Below, one piece after another: positions 33,061 to 44,900 of a stretch of 64,000 bases of DNA. Position 1 is the stretch's first letter; each line of letters opens with the position of its first letter. The DNA is from Siphonodentalium dalli (taxonomy: Eukaryota > Mollusca > Scaphopoda > Gadilida > Siphonodentaliidae): positions 86,652,324 to 86,716,323 of the forward strand of contig CP136061.1 of NCBI GenBank assembly GCA_032622095.1. The letters run 5' to 3'. Under the pieces are notes generated by a model. That model saw only the letters and a program-made list of their open reading frames with translations. It ran no database searches and was not told the DNA's origin. Both the position numbers and the translations under genes were made by a program.

Positions 33061-33352
33061 ATAAAACGGAGTGGCTAAAAAGCGGTATACCGCTCTTTAT
33101 AGTCGGACACTAAAGATCGGGCAGTAAGGATGATAATGTAAGACCGTTCTTTATCGCGCCAGGACCATGTATAGCTAAATAGCGGTATATACCGGTGTAC
33201 ACCACTCTTGAATGTATGGCAGGTACACCATTCTTTGGCGATTGTCACTAAATAGCCGTACCGGTTTACCGTTCTTTAGCACCAACGCTGAAGAGCGGTA
33301 CACCGTTCTTTAGCACCAACCGCTAAAGAGTGCTCTTTAGCCATGGCCTAAA
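33060..33352. repeat. Degenerate repeats of an AGCGGTAYACCGTTCTTTAG motif
   Basis: The words ctaaatagcggta, accgttctttagcacc and ctaaagagcggt recur at least six times in both orientations within 300 bp. They form many small inverted pairs. Confidence 0.6.
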
Positions 33353-33654
33353 TAAAAATGTACCATATTAAACATTGGTGTTTACCCCTGATAAACCCCA
33401 GTACACACATGTTACACCCAGGTAAATCCCATATAAAAAGGGATTTACATAGATTTACCTTGGTGTTTTCCATATATGACAGGCATAAACCCCAGTTTAT
33501 CCGGTTTTTTACGGATATAATTTAGAAAGACGTCACAACTGGATTATCCCTGGGGTGAAATCGTTTTAGCAACCATATAAGTAAACAGGATGTTATAGAA
33601 TATATATATATGTTTATAGTGTTACAGACCTGTAGTTGCAACAACAACAGACCC

Positions 33655-33780
33655 GCAACCATTTAGACCCAGGTTATCCCGGGTATTTACACCCAGTATT
33701 TACACCAGGGTTCACCCAGGTGATTTACCCAGGGTTTCGCCCAGGTATATACTCCAGGGTATATACACCAGGGTTATTTT
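33655..33780. repeat. Degenerate tandem repeats around ACCCAGGTTTACACC
   Basis: Successive variants of acccaggt, atttacacc and agggtt follow one another at about 20-25 bp. Similar looser words occur at 33370-33500. Confidence 0.6.
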
Positions 33781-33870
33781 GTTAGACTGTATAATCTGCA
33801 TAACTTGAAGTTTATTATCACAGTATGACACTACCCCGAACAAATGAAGCAATACCATATTTTATCTTAC

Positions 33871-33981
33871 AGCCTACATGTAGCTGTATGTGAACATTAA
33901 ACTGACAAACAGACACAGTTCAGGCCCATTATTTAATAAAGGGATAGACAATAAAGATATTTCTAGTTATCAGTAAGAATT
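33871..33981 (+). repeat. Direct repeat, left copy
   Basis: From agcctacatgtagctgtatg to cagtaagaat, repeated at 34126-34230 with a few differences. The two copies are 255 bp apart. Confidence 0.8.
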
Positions 33982-34125
33982 ATTCTTTAAGTTATACTTT
34001 GCATATACTATAGTAGATCATATTAACAGGAAAATATTAGGGAATACAATTATTGTGTTTAAAAATTCGTTTCGTTTCTGCAGCCAAATTACAATCCTAA
34101 CTTTTATTTAACTGTTTTTTCGAAG

Positions 34126-34230
34126 AGCCTACATGTAGCTGTATGTGAACATTAAACTGACAAACAGTTCAGGGCCATTATTTAATAAAGAGATACTAAA
34201 TAAAGATATTTCTAGTTATCAGTAAGAATT
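34126..34230 (+). repeat. Direct repeat, right copy
   Basis: Second copy of 33871-33981, lacking a short acacag segment. It could be the terminal repeats of a tiny element or a local duplication. Confidence 0.8.
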
Positions 34231-34600
34231 CTGCAGATGAATGTTACATGTGCTGTGCAGTTGGGATCTCCTGGACCTCCATTGTAACAATTGTTACAAT
34301 TTACAAATATTTAAGGATTATACTAGTGTCACTTTGATGAGTAGATGCGTGACTGATAAAAGAATTAGAGACTCCATATTTACTCGAAAGATAACAGTAT
34401 CACATTATTATAATCAATAAATTTGAAACATTATCAAGGAAATATGGGTTGATACAAAAATCGGACTTGGCACTGAAAGGGTTAAATGACCAAATAAAAC
34501 AGCTTGACGTTTGGACAATTTGCGCTGTAGCTTGGTTCATTCGTTAATTAGTTTTGATGTGGCTTGGTTCAAATCCCCTCATCACACTTGCCTTTTCGGC

Positions 34601-35003
34601 CAAGCCTGCAAATAGCGTGTCTGTCATTTATATAGCGGGCCAGCATCACTAAATTCACCATCTGAGGACCTCATTCTGCTTAGGCCCTCAGCTGCTATGA
34701 CAGACCTAGGATCAAATTGAACTTCTCCAGTTGACGTTGGTGATGTTCACCCATTGGGCGCCTCGATTATGGATTTTGTCTTCTGCAAATTATGGGATAT
34801 AGAAACTTTCCAGATGGGAAAACGTAACTAAAAACAATGTTAATTTGATACCATAGATACTTCCCAGAAGATGAGGCCTAAGCAGAATGAGGTCCACAGG
34901 GGGTGAATTTAGTGATGCTATCCCGCTATGCGGGATAGCGTCACTAAATTCACCCTCTGGGGACCTCATTCTGCAAATGACAGACACGCTATTTGCAGGC
35001 TTG
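34601..35003. mobile_element. hAT-type MITE, 403 bp, perfect 29-bp terminal inverted repeats
   Basis: 34601-34629 (starting caagcctgcaaatagcg) is the exact reverse complement of 34975-35003. The flanks are identical 8-bp duplications, ttttcggc at 34593-34600 and 35004-35011. Inside, a second inverted pair (about 34645-34687 and 34876-34920) and a third copy of its arm make nested hairpins. No coding capacity. The perfect ends suggest a recent insertion. Confidence 0.88.
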
Positions 35004-35407
35004 TTTTCGGCATTTTATATATAAACAAAATTAAACTCCCATCAGCTTTTATCCGGACTTTGGACAAAGTTTAAATCTTGTACTTACCTTTCAAGTATCT
35101 CTTGTATGATCTTAACTAAAAAGTCATCAATAGAAGCCTCCAGACTTTTGACTGGTCTGCATGTTAAAATAATGGAATAAAGTGGTATGGCTCTTGATGT
35201 TAAAGCTGAACTTTGGCTTCTGATGTCATTTAACAATGGATTGTTTGATGAATTTAGAAACCGGTCATTTATAAATGAAATCATCTGGATCAGATATTTT
35301 ATTTGCCACTGCCAGCTGCTGCTTGTGTCCATGTAGAGGTGAACATAACAATGATCTGCTCTGGTTTTCTGCATGTTTTCTTTCCTAATTGGAGTTGTAC
35401 AGCTGTT

Positions 35408-35410
35408 CAA

Positions 35411-35450
<40 letters not shown>
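35408..35450. repeat. (TA)n microsatellite
   Basis: An almost pure TA run of about 40 bp. Confidence 0.95.
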
Positions 35451-35451
<1 letters not shown>

Positions 35452-35592
35452 AGATATGGCAGTAGCATGTTATATTTACGCCCCCGAAACATGTCGAGCA
35501 TTGCTCTTTGAACATGTCTGAGACTATGCAACACACAAGGTGCCTATTTTTAGAAGAAAATTTAATTTGTGAGACAGTGTTAATGTTTTGGG

Positions 35593-35690
35593 ATTGGGTG
35601 GGATTCGAACCCGGTCCATGACGGCGAGCGCGCCTTGTGACTCAAAGTCAGACGTCAATACCACACGACCACCGAAGCGACCCCAAAAAC
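35593..35690 (-). mobile_element. tRNA-like SINE head
   Basis: On the minus strand, an A-box-like TGGTCGTGTGGT is followed about 55 bp later by a perfect B box (GGGTTCGAATCCC). Between them are an anticodon-arm-like segment and a small GGCG/CGCC hairpin like a long variable arm. The acceptor ends pair partly. The anticodon and T stems are imperfect, so this looks like a tRNA-derived SINE head rather than a working tRNA gene. Confidence 0.48.
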
Positions 35691-35699
35691 GGAAGTTCA

Positions 35700-36667
35700 A
35701 TGATGGCCGAGCAGAAGGAGGGCTCATCAATTCTCTGTCCGTAAATGGAGTTGCAATAAGTGAGTTTGGTGTTGTGTCAATTCTTGCAAATGGGAGACGA
35801 CTTGGCTTTAACATCTTATGTGATACACCAATAATAGGGGTACACTGGGCATTTATTGTCACAGATTTTGGAGTAATTGGTAAAAATATTGCACATCTTT
35901 TGCTACGAGTCTGAGATGATAAGTTGACAAATGTGTCGACACTAGACCTCAATTCTGCGAGTAACGTGAATGCTTACAAAACGGCACCATAACACGCACG
36001 GCAAATGGTAGATTGCGGCGTACATAAACTGTCCATATGACTGTCATTATTAACTAGTAGGCGGCGTTTATTAATGAAGCCTTCCGATGTACATTTCCGA
36101 CCTTCTGATGAGAATTTACAAAACATTCGACTTTCAACAATTTTTGGAGAGTTATTGTCTCCATGTTATCGGAGAAAACGCAAGGCTAAATATAGAAAGC
36201 CGAACTTTTTAAAAAAGGTTGGTTCCCAGCCGGTGACAGAGTCAGAAAAGAAATATGACTGGTGTGCTCTGGTAGAGATTGGTGATTGATTCTGGAGATA
36301 TTATTAATTCCGGTCATTTTCCGTCCACGTGAAAAAAATCGGTCGAAAATAGGGAAAGTCCGAAAATGGACGCAAATTATAGAGATAACTCGAGAATCAA
36401 CCACCAACCTGGGCCAAACAGCGGTAATATTGGATCGGCTGAGGTGTATGAGTGGGGTTAATATTTAGAAATGGCATGGGTACACTATTTGAACCTCTCT
36501 GGGCGGCGGCCATTTTGGATCGCGGTGGGCGTGAGATGTGAATATTTAGAATGTCTTGGTGGCAACCATACAACACCCTTTCAAGGTTTGAACTAAATCG
36601 GTCAAGGAGCCGAGAAATGGCATGGGTACCCTGTTGGAACCCCTCTGGACTGCGGCCAATTTGGATC
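35700..36667. other. No gene recognised; contains a 146-bp-spaced direct repeat
   Basis: 36468-36522 and 36614-36668 share gaaatggcatgggtac and the following 40 bp. A 142-codon minus frame (35524-35952) spans the tRNA-like block and has no domain I recognise. Confidence 0.5.
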
Positions 36668-37075
36668 TGGGTTTGTATAAGATTTTATGAAACTCGTTTG
36701 GTAAATTTGATTCACAACTCGCCTACGACTCGTTGTGAATAAAATTTATCAGAGTCGTTTCATAAAATCTTATATCCCACCATAATTCGTTGGAGATCCT
36801 CTGTATTATCTATACGGACAGCGAATCTCTTCCTACTTATCATGTTTTAAACACAATGCGATGTGGTGTGGAAAGATAACTCTACGATAGGGACGCTATT
36901 ATCAATGAATTATACATATTATAAACAATAAACGTCCACGACCTTCTCTCTCGTGGGCATCACCTCTGGTTATATTAATGTAACACAATTAAAGAGCTAT
37001 GTGGTTTTTATTCTTTTAAAGCAAGCCTTCGGTTATATTATTATGATCACCGTTCGTCAGGCAAATGGTGAACGT
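36668..37075 (+). repeat. Dispersed 400-bp repeat, copy 1
   Basis: Nearly identical to 59157-59547. It opens with a hairpin (ataagattttatgaaactcg and its complement near 36755-36775) and includes gtccacgaccttctctctcg. In both places a TTTAAACAAG fold-back element follows. Confidence 0.85.
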
Positions 37076-37236
37076 TTACAAGAATACTGGTTATATATGT
37101 ATAGTACATATAAAACAGAAACATTTAAATGAGTGAGGGGCAGACCCAAAATGGCAGTGATAAATAAGGGTACTGATAGATAAATGCTTTGCTGGGAATG
37201 AGAAGCAGATGGACCACATCTAGTGGCATTATTTAG

Positions 37237-37490
37237 TACGACAGCGTAGAACCGCCACCTCCTCTTTTGTTACTAACTTGTTTAAACAAGTTAACTAACT
37301 TGTGTAAACAGGTTACCAACTTGTTTAAACAAGTTATCTAACTTGTTTACACAAGTTAACTCACTTTTTAAAACTGTGTAAACAAGTGACTAACTTGCTT
37401 AAACAGGCTAGTTAACTTGTGTAAACAAGTTACTAACTTGTTTAAACAAGTTAGTAACAGAAGAGGAGGTGGTGGCTCTACGCTGTCGTA
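37237..37490. mobile_element. Fold-back element with AACTTGTTTAAACAAGTT core repeats
   Basis: Outer inverted ends tacgacagcgtagaaccgcc and complement (ending at 37490) enclose a tandem series of the 18-bp palindrome aacttgtttaaacaagtt and its variants. Each unit contains GTTTAAAC. A looser tail of the same repeat continues to about 37600. Relatives occupy 59555-60886. Confidence 0.82.
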
Positions 37491-37759
37491 TAAAATGGCT
37501 ATAAGTGATTGGTCAGATGCTAACTTGTTTAATCAAGTCAGCTAAATTGTTTGAACAAGTTAGCTAACATGTTTAAATAAGTTAGCATCTGACTAATCAC
37601 GGATAACCATTCCCTACGACAGTTATACTAATTGACTGTATGTATACAGATGCATATATGCATATATGGTTCATGAACATGAAATAGTATTTAGACACAT
37701 GTATTAGATTGTGTACTATGCAATCAATGTTATGTTGAGTTTCTTAGCTGTTGTTCTTA

Positions 37760-38293
37760 TAACTTTATAACTTGTAAATAACAAATTTGAAATAATTGCG
37801 TGGGTTTAAAATAATAAATATGAACTGAAGACCTCTGTCCGGAAAGGCATCTATCAATTAATATTGATTTTATTTCTAATAATTTATTGGGACCGTTTAT
37901 TTGTCTATTTTTAGAACAGACCATTCGGGTAATACCATATAGCGATATGGAGCATTCGGCTGTTCCTATAGCTACGTACCGAACGTCAAATATTCCAGAT
38001 TGATTGGTTGTATTGTTTTATTCCATAGTTGTAAGCAATAATGAGTACAATAATACTACAATTAATGTTTATTTGTGACGAAATTACGCCATACTATGTC
38101 TGGTCTCTGTTAACAGTAACCAATACTGTTCGTTAGCTAAACAACCACACCTTTTTAGACCAGAAAATGTTCGAAATAAAATGAATGTTAATCGATAGAA
38201 GCATTTCCGGACAGGAGTCTTCGATTCAGATCTAATATTTTATACCCCGGTAACTATATAATACATGTTTACAAAGAGATAATCCACCTTTAA
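37760..38293. mobile_element. MITE, GGTGGATTATCTC family
   Basis: Inverted relative to 24834-25364. The right end is clear (gagataatccacctttaa); the left end is degenerate. The internal arms cctctgtccggaaaggc and ccggacaggagtcttc pair. Confidence 0.72.
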
Positions 38294-39243
38294 ATAAAAT
38301 GAGCTGCGCAAAATGTTGTAAAACGAATCTTATCTGAAGGGTGTTCATTAGTTACACCACTTTAAAAAATTCAATGTTATGGTGCATCTTGATTCGTGAT
38401 CCCATATGTTCCAAAATATTAAAAAAACGGGAACATGGGGAATTTGTTGCTGTGAAATTAACATATGATTGTTGAAGTTAGGATGTGCTACGCCTGACGA
38501 AGGCAATGTGCACGTTCGACTTATCGGTCAATTGCTTGGTACACACATGATTATCAAACTGTCATAACTAGAAAATATTGTCCTACATTGTTACATAATA
38601 TCGACGTTAAACGTTCGTGTTTGTTTGAAAATATTTATTGAGACCCACATATAAATGGAATATTTTACATAACACAGAATATATGGATAATGTTGTGGGT
38701 GCACATGGTGTCGGAGCACAAGTTACCAAACTCAGTGAAGCTCCTCTACCCTGGCGTTCAGCTGCTGATGAATTAAATCGATGGTGTTGCAGGAATGAAT
38801 TTTGATGAGAATTTTTTTTTGTTATTTGTATGGGGGACGATGTCCCATGCGATCGGACAGATACATGTATACATAGGGGCACAATCAAAACATGCAGGTT
38901 GTAGTTGCAGTTCGTGGATATACTCAGTAGATTCCAATTTTGTTGTTATATATAGTGGGGTGGGGTGATTCTGTGCAGTGATTGCACCATGGAATCATAG
39001 TTCGTGGAAGGCGGTGGAGAGAGCAGGGACCCGGCCCTCTGATGGTGATAGTTCCTGAACATTACCGTTGGCGGACCGGGTTTATGCCCTCGGTGGCTTT
39101 CTTGGAAGATTTGTCCTATATCACGTGACTTATTTATCATTGTACATACGTTATGACTATATACCGTCTTATAAATGTACACATGTTAAAAGAAAGAATA
39201 AAAAGTTGAAGTTTAAAGTCGTATATATGACCCGAGCTCAGAT
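38294..39243. other. 3' flank of the gene at 39244-40136
   Basis: No second gene is supported. An AATAAA on the minus strand at about 38633-38638 could be a distant polyadenylation signal. Confidence 0.4.
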
Positions 39244-40136
39244 CTAGGGTTCTTCCATCACCAACTTGTGGTTTGAGAGTTTCTCCCACTCCTTGACTCT
39301 CGTAATGCTTTGCTCTTCAGTGGAACCCACGACCTTCTCGAGAGCAGATTGCCATTCCTTTACCAACTCCTGCACAATCAATTTATCATGTTGGGTATAC
39401 CTCTTTAAATGCTGTTCATGTATGGTGAACATGGATGCCGGCGTAATACAACACACTCCTTTGAGTTCGCGTTCCGTTCGAGATGCCAGCATGTCAATCA
39501 AACTCTCTTGTGCGTACTCGTTTGGCATGTCTACGCCTCGAGTGTACTCTGGGTGGTGCTGGTTGTTCGCGTAGTGAGATTCAAGTGACTCCTTCCAAGC
39601 CTCGTTCTCAGTATCATCCAGTTGCCGGTATGCCCCAGTCTTACCAAACATAACACCATATCCTAGCGCCTCCGGAATACCATATTTGCTTAAGTCATGA
39701 AAATCGACTAAATATGCCATCTTTTTCGGCAGTTGGATGTTTGCCACGTAAGCCATAAGTTTATAAATCCACGTCATCCATGTCCTATGTGAAGCGGTTG
39801 TTGAATAATGTCGATTTACATTGTTTCTCATTAAAATATCATAATATTGTTCTCGTCTCAGTACAAAATTATTACCACTTTCAATTGGATATTCTTTTTG
39901 TAGTTTCTGTAGCTGCTCCATGCACCACACCCCTTCTTGTCCTGGAACAGGAGGTAAATCATTGAACTTATGCCTAACCCACCCATCCTGGATCTTCATC
40001 AGAGCTGCTACTGTTGCCGACTTATCGCGTCGGAGCGCTTCCAAATCATCCCCCGATAAATCTAACGTGGGGCAAACATCGTCTATATTCTGAGTGTCCA
40101 CCATCTGTGGTTGTTCCTTACTAACACGTCGACAGC
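39244..40136 (-). CDS. Exon of DUF5662-like (HD-fold-related) protein
   Basis: Open from an apparent splice acceptor (ttcctttcag, exon starting at 40136) to TAG at 39246-39244. The first ATG in the exon is at 40104-40102 and gives 286 aa, but the frame is open back to the acceptor, so coding may begin in an upstream exon. Residues about 136-140 read HDLSK; 177-187 read HYANNQHHPEY; an aspartate follows near 204 in LIDMLASRTERE. This His/Asp spacing resembles the uncharacterised DUF5662 family, which looks like a relative of HD-domain metal hydrolases. The N-terminal 100 residues are not recognised. There is no signal peptide or membrane segment. The family is known to me mainly from bacteria and viruses, with scattered eukaryotic members, so its origin is worth testing. 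The assignment is by motif only. Confidence 0.6.
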
Positions 40137-40284
40137 CTGAAAGGAATGGGGAGGTTCAGAATCAGGATTTAGACTCAGGTTAACTCGTTCTTAACTAAAT
40201 GGTCTATTATGCATCTGGATGGGTGTACTACTCGTTAATGAGTATTTGGCACAGACAGGGTTAAACTTGTACCTTCGCCCATGA

Positions 40285-40417
40285 AGCATAAGAGACTATA
40301 ATAGTATATGGCAGAAGTTGGAACCTATTATAACAGACTATAACACAATGTGGCAGAGGTAGGAACATATTATAACACATTATACTTCACTGTGCCAGAG
40401 GTGGGAACATATTATAT
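40285..40417. repeat. Three diverged tandem copies of a 45-50-bp unit
   Basis: Each copy contains tggcagaRgtWggaac and tattataacacattata-like text. Confidence 0.65.
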
Positions 40418-40419
40418 AT

Positions 40420-40563
40420 GCAATCAACGTTGATGCATCTGTCGGCGTACAGAAGTGTCTGATGTCGAACTACATACTGTATATACTGTATTATACTAAG
40501 TATGTAGTTAGGCATCAGACAGTCCTATACGCCGACAGATGCATCGAAAACGACGTTGATTGC
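40420..40563. mobile_element. 144-bp hairpin element
   Basis: The left arm gcaatcaacgttgatgcatc pairs with the right arm ending gacgttgattgc. The arms are about 65 bp, imperfect, and surround an AT-rich loop. No coding capacity. Confidence 0.7.
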
Positions 40564-41738
40564 TTATAATTACGACAATCCGCATATTTGTTGGTCATTA
40601 AACTTTTCTTTTAAGAAACTGTATTAAAAACACAAAAATAGTAAAACTACCCAAGTGATACTTGTGTCTGCTCTTTTAACGAAAAATGGGAAATTGGGTC
40701 GAAAATAAAATGGGCGACTGACCGGAAGTTCGAGATGAACACTCACAATTCGATCTCTGTTTCCAACAATACAAAAGCAAGACACCACATCGTAAACTAT
40801 TAAACTGTACTTGCTGGTGTAGATTTCACTTATTTAAAACGATTCTAGAACATCTATTGTCATAAAGACAATCCGATTCGATAGCAATTCCGAAGCGGTG
40901 TTCCCAAACTACCCCACCGAATTTGAGGTCCTTGCTGACAAACTAGAAAAGTAAACAATCGCTACAAAGGTGCATTCTATATTTTCATGACCATGTCATA
41001 TTAGTATTGACACGAATCTAGATAAATGCTAATACTAATGGTGGAATAGTTATGTTAAACTTTCCTTTATCCCCAACTAAATTATCGCATTTCATAGTTT
41101 CACTGTTCTGTCTAATTCTAGTGATCTTATTAAGAGCGTTGCTGCCTCCGTCGCCAAAAAGCGGTAGATAATAAATAACGTCCTCGGTTATGACCTGTTG
41201 TGATCTCTTTCGACGTATTGCTTATGAATTATTTCGTGAATTTTCGTGATGCCAGTGTGATTGTGATTGCAAGTATATACTTTTTCCATTTTCATCTTTT
41301 TTTGTCTGGTGATCGAAATATTGTGCTAATGAATTATGTATTTTTTATGTAAAATCGGAGATCAGAGGCTTAGGTGCGAGTTTTAAAGTAATTCAGATTA
41401 AGAACCGCAAACCATTTTCAATAAAGAATATTTCTGGATCTGTCTAACGAAAATTCTTGCAGTTCACATATTATTATCTTCGTTGCATATATAATCTGAA
41501 CAGTTTAATGGATGGAAAATAACCGTGGATTTTAATACATTTTAGAAGTCAAACAGTAGTTTCTGTTTGTCTCTTAATGTACAAAGAACTGCAAGCATAA
41601 TTCATAGTTTCGCAAAACAAGCAAGTCATCAAATCAGCTTACGGTCTTGGCTCTATGAGAGGGGACTTCAATTGAGTCAACATTTTGAGTTAACCCTTTC
41701 ATGACTGGAGATTCCTTAAATTATGCGTAAACCCTGTG
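40564..41738. other. Intergenic, no gene recognised
   Basis: AT-rich, possibly including upstream exons or the promoter of the gene at 39244-40136; I could not identify them. Confidence 0.4.
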
Positions 41739-41796
41739 TCAATGCATTCTCTTATATACGCGAGTCGCCCCTCGCATATATAAGAGAATGCATTGA
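41739..41796. repeat. Solitary hairpin of the palindromic MITE
   Basis: Arms tcaatgcattctcttata and complement with a short loop, like the hairpins at 30622 and 61845, but without the outer parts of that element. It lies 110 bp before the satellite. Confidence 0.8.
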
Positions 41797-41904
41797 CTTA
41801 ATAATATTTACATTGATCTTGTAAGCCAGTGCACTCTCTTGAAATGTTTATAATTATGCAGACTTGTCCACTCAAGCAGAGAGCAACCAAATGGAAATTG
41901 GGCA

Positions 41905-44900
41905 GATAGATATGGTGGTCAGCTTGGACCTGGTTAGGGCATATAGATATGGTGGTCAACTTGGACCTGGTTATGGCATATATATATGGTGGTCAACTTG
42001 GACCTGGTTAGGGCAGATATATATGGTGGTCAACTTGGACCTGGTTAGGGCAGATATATATGGTGGTTAACTTGGACCTGATTAGGGCATATATATATGG
42101 TGGTCAGCTTGGACCTGGATAGGGCAGATAGATATGGTGGTCAACTTGGACCTGTTTAGGGAAGATATATATGATCGTCAGCTTGGAACTGATTAGGGCC
42201 GATATATATATGGTGGTCAGCTTCGACCTTGATAGGGCAGATATATATGGTGGTCAGCTTAGACCTGGTTAGGGCAGATATATATGGTGGTCAGCTTAGA
42301 CCTGGTTAGGGCAGATAGATATCGTGGACAGCTTGGAACTGGTTATGGCAGATATATATGGTGGTCAACTTGGACATGGATATGGCATATATATGGTGGA
42401 CAGCTTAGACCTGGTTATGGCAGATAGATATGGTGGTCAACTTGGACCTGGTTATGGCAGATATATATGGTGGACAGCTTGGGCATGGTAATGGCATATA
42501 TATATGGTGGTCAACTTGGACCTGGATAAGGCATATACATATGGTGGACAGCTTGGACCTGAGTAGGGCAGATATATATGGCGGTCAACTTGGACCTGGA
42601 TAGGGCAGATATATATGGTGGTCAACTTGGACCTGGTTATGGCAGATAGATATGGTGGACAGCTTGGACCTGAGTAGGGCAGATATATATGGTGGTCAGC
42701 TTGGACCTGGATAAGGCATATAGATATGGTTGTCAACTTGGACCTGGATAGGGCAGATAGATATGGTGGTCAACTTGGACCTGGTTATGGCAGATATATA
42801 TGGTGGACAGCTTGGACCTGAGTAGGGCAGATATAAATGGTGGTCAGCTTGGACCTGGATAAGGCATATATATATATATGATGGTCAACTTGGACCTGGA
42901 TAGGGCACATAGATATGGTGGTCATCTTGGACCTGGATAGGGCACATATATATGGTGGTCAGCTTGGACCTGGTTATGGCAGATATATATGGTGGACAGC
43001 TTGGACGTGAGCAGGGCAGATATATATGGTGGTCAGCTTGGACCTGGATAAGGCAGATATATATGGTGGTCAGCTTGGACCTGGATAAGGCATATATATA
43101 TATGGTGGTCAGCTTGGACCTGGATAAGGCAGATAAATATGGTGGTCAGCTTGGACCTGGATAAGGCAGATATATATGGTGGTCAACTTGGACCTGGATA
43201 GGGCAGATATATATGGTGGTCAGCTTGGACCTGGATAGGGCAGATATATATGGTGGTCAGCTTGGACCTGGATAAAGCAGATATATATTGTGGACAGCTT
43301 GGACCTGGATAAGGCAGATATATATGGTGGTCAGCTTAGACCTGGTTAGGGCAGATATATATGGTGGTCAGCTTAGACCTGGTTAGGGCAGATATATATG
43401 GTGGACAGCTTGGACCTGGTTATGGCAGATAGATATGGTGGTCAACTTGGAACTGGTTATGGCAGATAGATATGGTGGACAGCTTGGACCTGAATAGGGC
43501 AGATATATATTGTGGTCAACTTGGACCTGGATAAGGCAGATATATATGGTGGTCAGCTTGGACCTGGATAGGGGAGATATATATGGTGGTCAACTTGGAC
43601 CTGGTTATGGCAGATATATATGGTGGACAGCTTGGACCTGAGTAGGGCAGATATATATGGTGGTCAACTTGGACCTGGATAAGGCAGATATATATGGTGG
43701 TCAGCTTAGACCTGGTTAGGGCAGATATATATGTTGGTCAGCTTAGACCTGGTTAGGGCAGATATATATGGTGGTCAGCTTAGACTTGATTAGGGCAAAT
43801 ATATAAGGTGGACAGATTGGACCAGGTTAGGGCAGATATATATGGTGGACAGCTTAGACCTGGTTAAGGCAGATATATATGGTGGACAGCTTGGACCTGA
43901 GTAGGGCAGATATATATGGTGGTAAACTTGGACCTGGATAGGGCAGATATATATGGTGGTCAACTTGGAACTGGTTATGGCAGATAGATATGGTTGACAG
44001 CTTGGACCTGAGTAGGGCAGATATATATTGTGGCCAACTTGGACCTGGATAAGGCAGATATATATGGTGGTCAGCTTGGACCTGGATAAGGCAGATATAT
44101 ATGGTGGTCAACTTGGACCTGGTTATGGCAGATATATATGGTGGACAGCTTGGATCTGAGTAGGGCAGATATATATGTTGGTCAACTTGGACCTGGATAA
44201 GGCATATATATATGGTGGTCAACTTGGACCTTGATAGGGCAAATAGATATGGTGGTCAGCTTGGACCTGGATAGGGCAGATATATATGGTTGTCAGCTTG
44301 GACCTGGATAAGGCAGATATATATGGTGGTCAACTTGGACCTGAGTAGGGTAGATATATATGGTGGTCAACTTGGACCTGGATAAGGCAGATAGATATGG
44401 TGGTCAACTTGGACCTGAGTATGGCAGATATATATGGCGGTCAGCTTGGACCTGTATAAGTCAGATATATATGGCGGTCAGCTTGGACCTGGATAAGGCA
44501 GATATATATGGTGGTCAGCTTGGACCTGGATAAGGCAGATATATATGGTGGTCAACTTGGGCCTGGATAAGGCAGATAGTATGGTGGTCAACTTGGACCT
44601 AGATAGGGCATATATATGATGGATAGCTTGAACCTGTGTAGGGCAGATATATATGGTGGTCAACTTGGATCTGGATAAGGCAGATATATATGGTGGATAG
44701 CTCGGACCTGGTTATGGCAGATATATATGGTGGTCAACTTGGACCTGGATAGGGCAGATAGATATGGTGGTCAACTTGGACCTGGTTATGGCAGATATAT
44801 ATGGTGGTCAACTTGGATCTGGACTAGGCAGATATATATGGTGGTCAGCTTGGACCTGGATAAGGCAGATATATATGGTGGTCAGCTTGGACCTGGATAA

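Noticed and set aside
35593-35690. Functional tRNA gene
   Set aside because: The anticodon and T stems do not pair properly and the anticodon does not fit the long variable arm.
35524-35952. 142-codon minus frame ending near the tRNA-like block
   Set aside because: It spans a SINE-like segment and has no recognised domain; the opposite strand is equally open.
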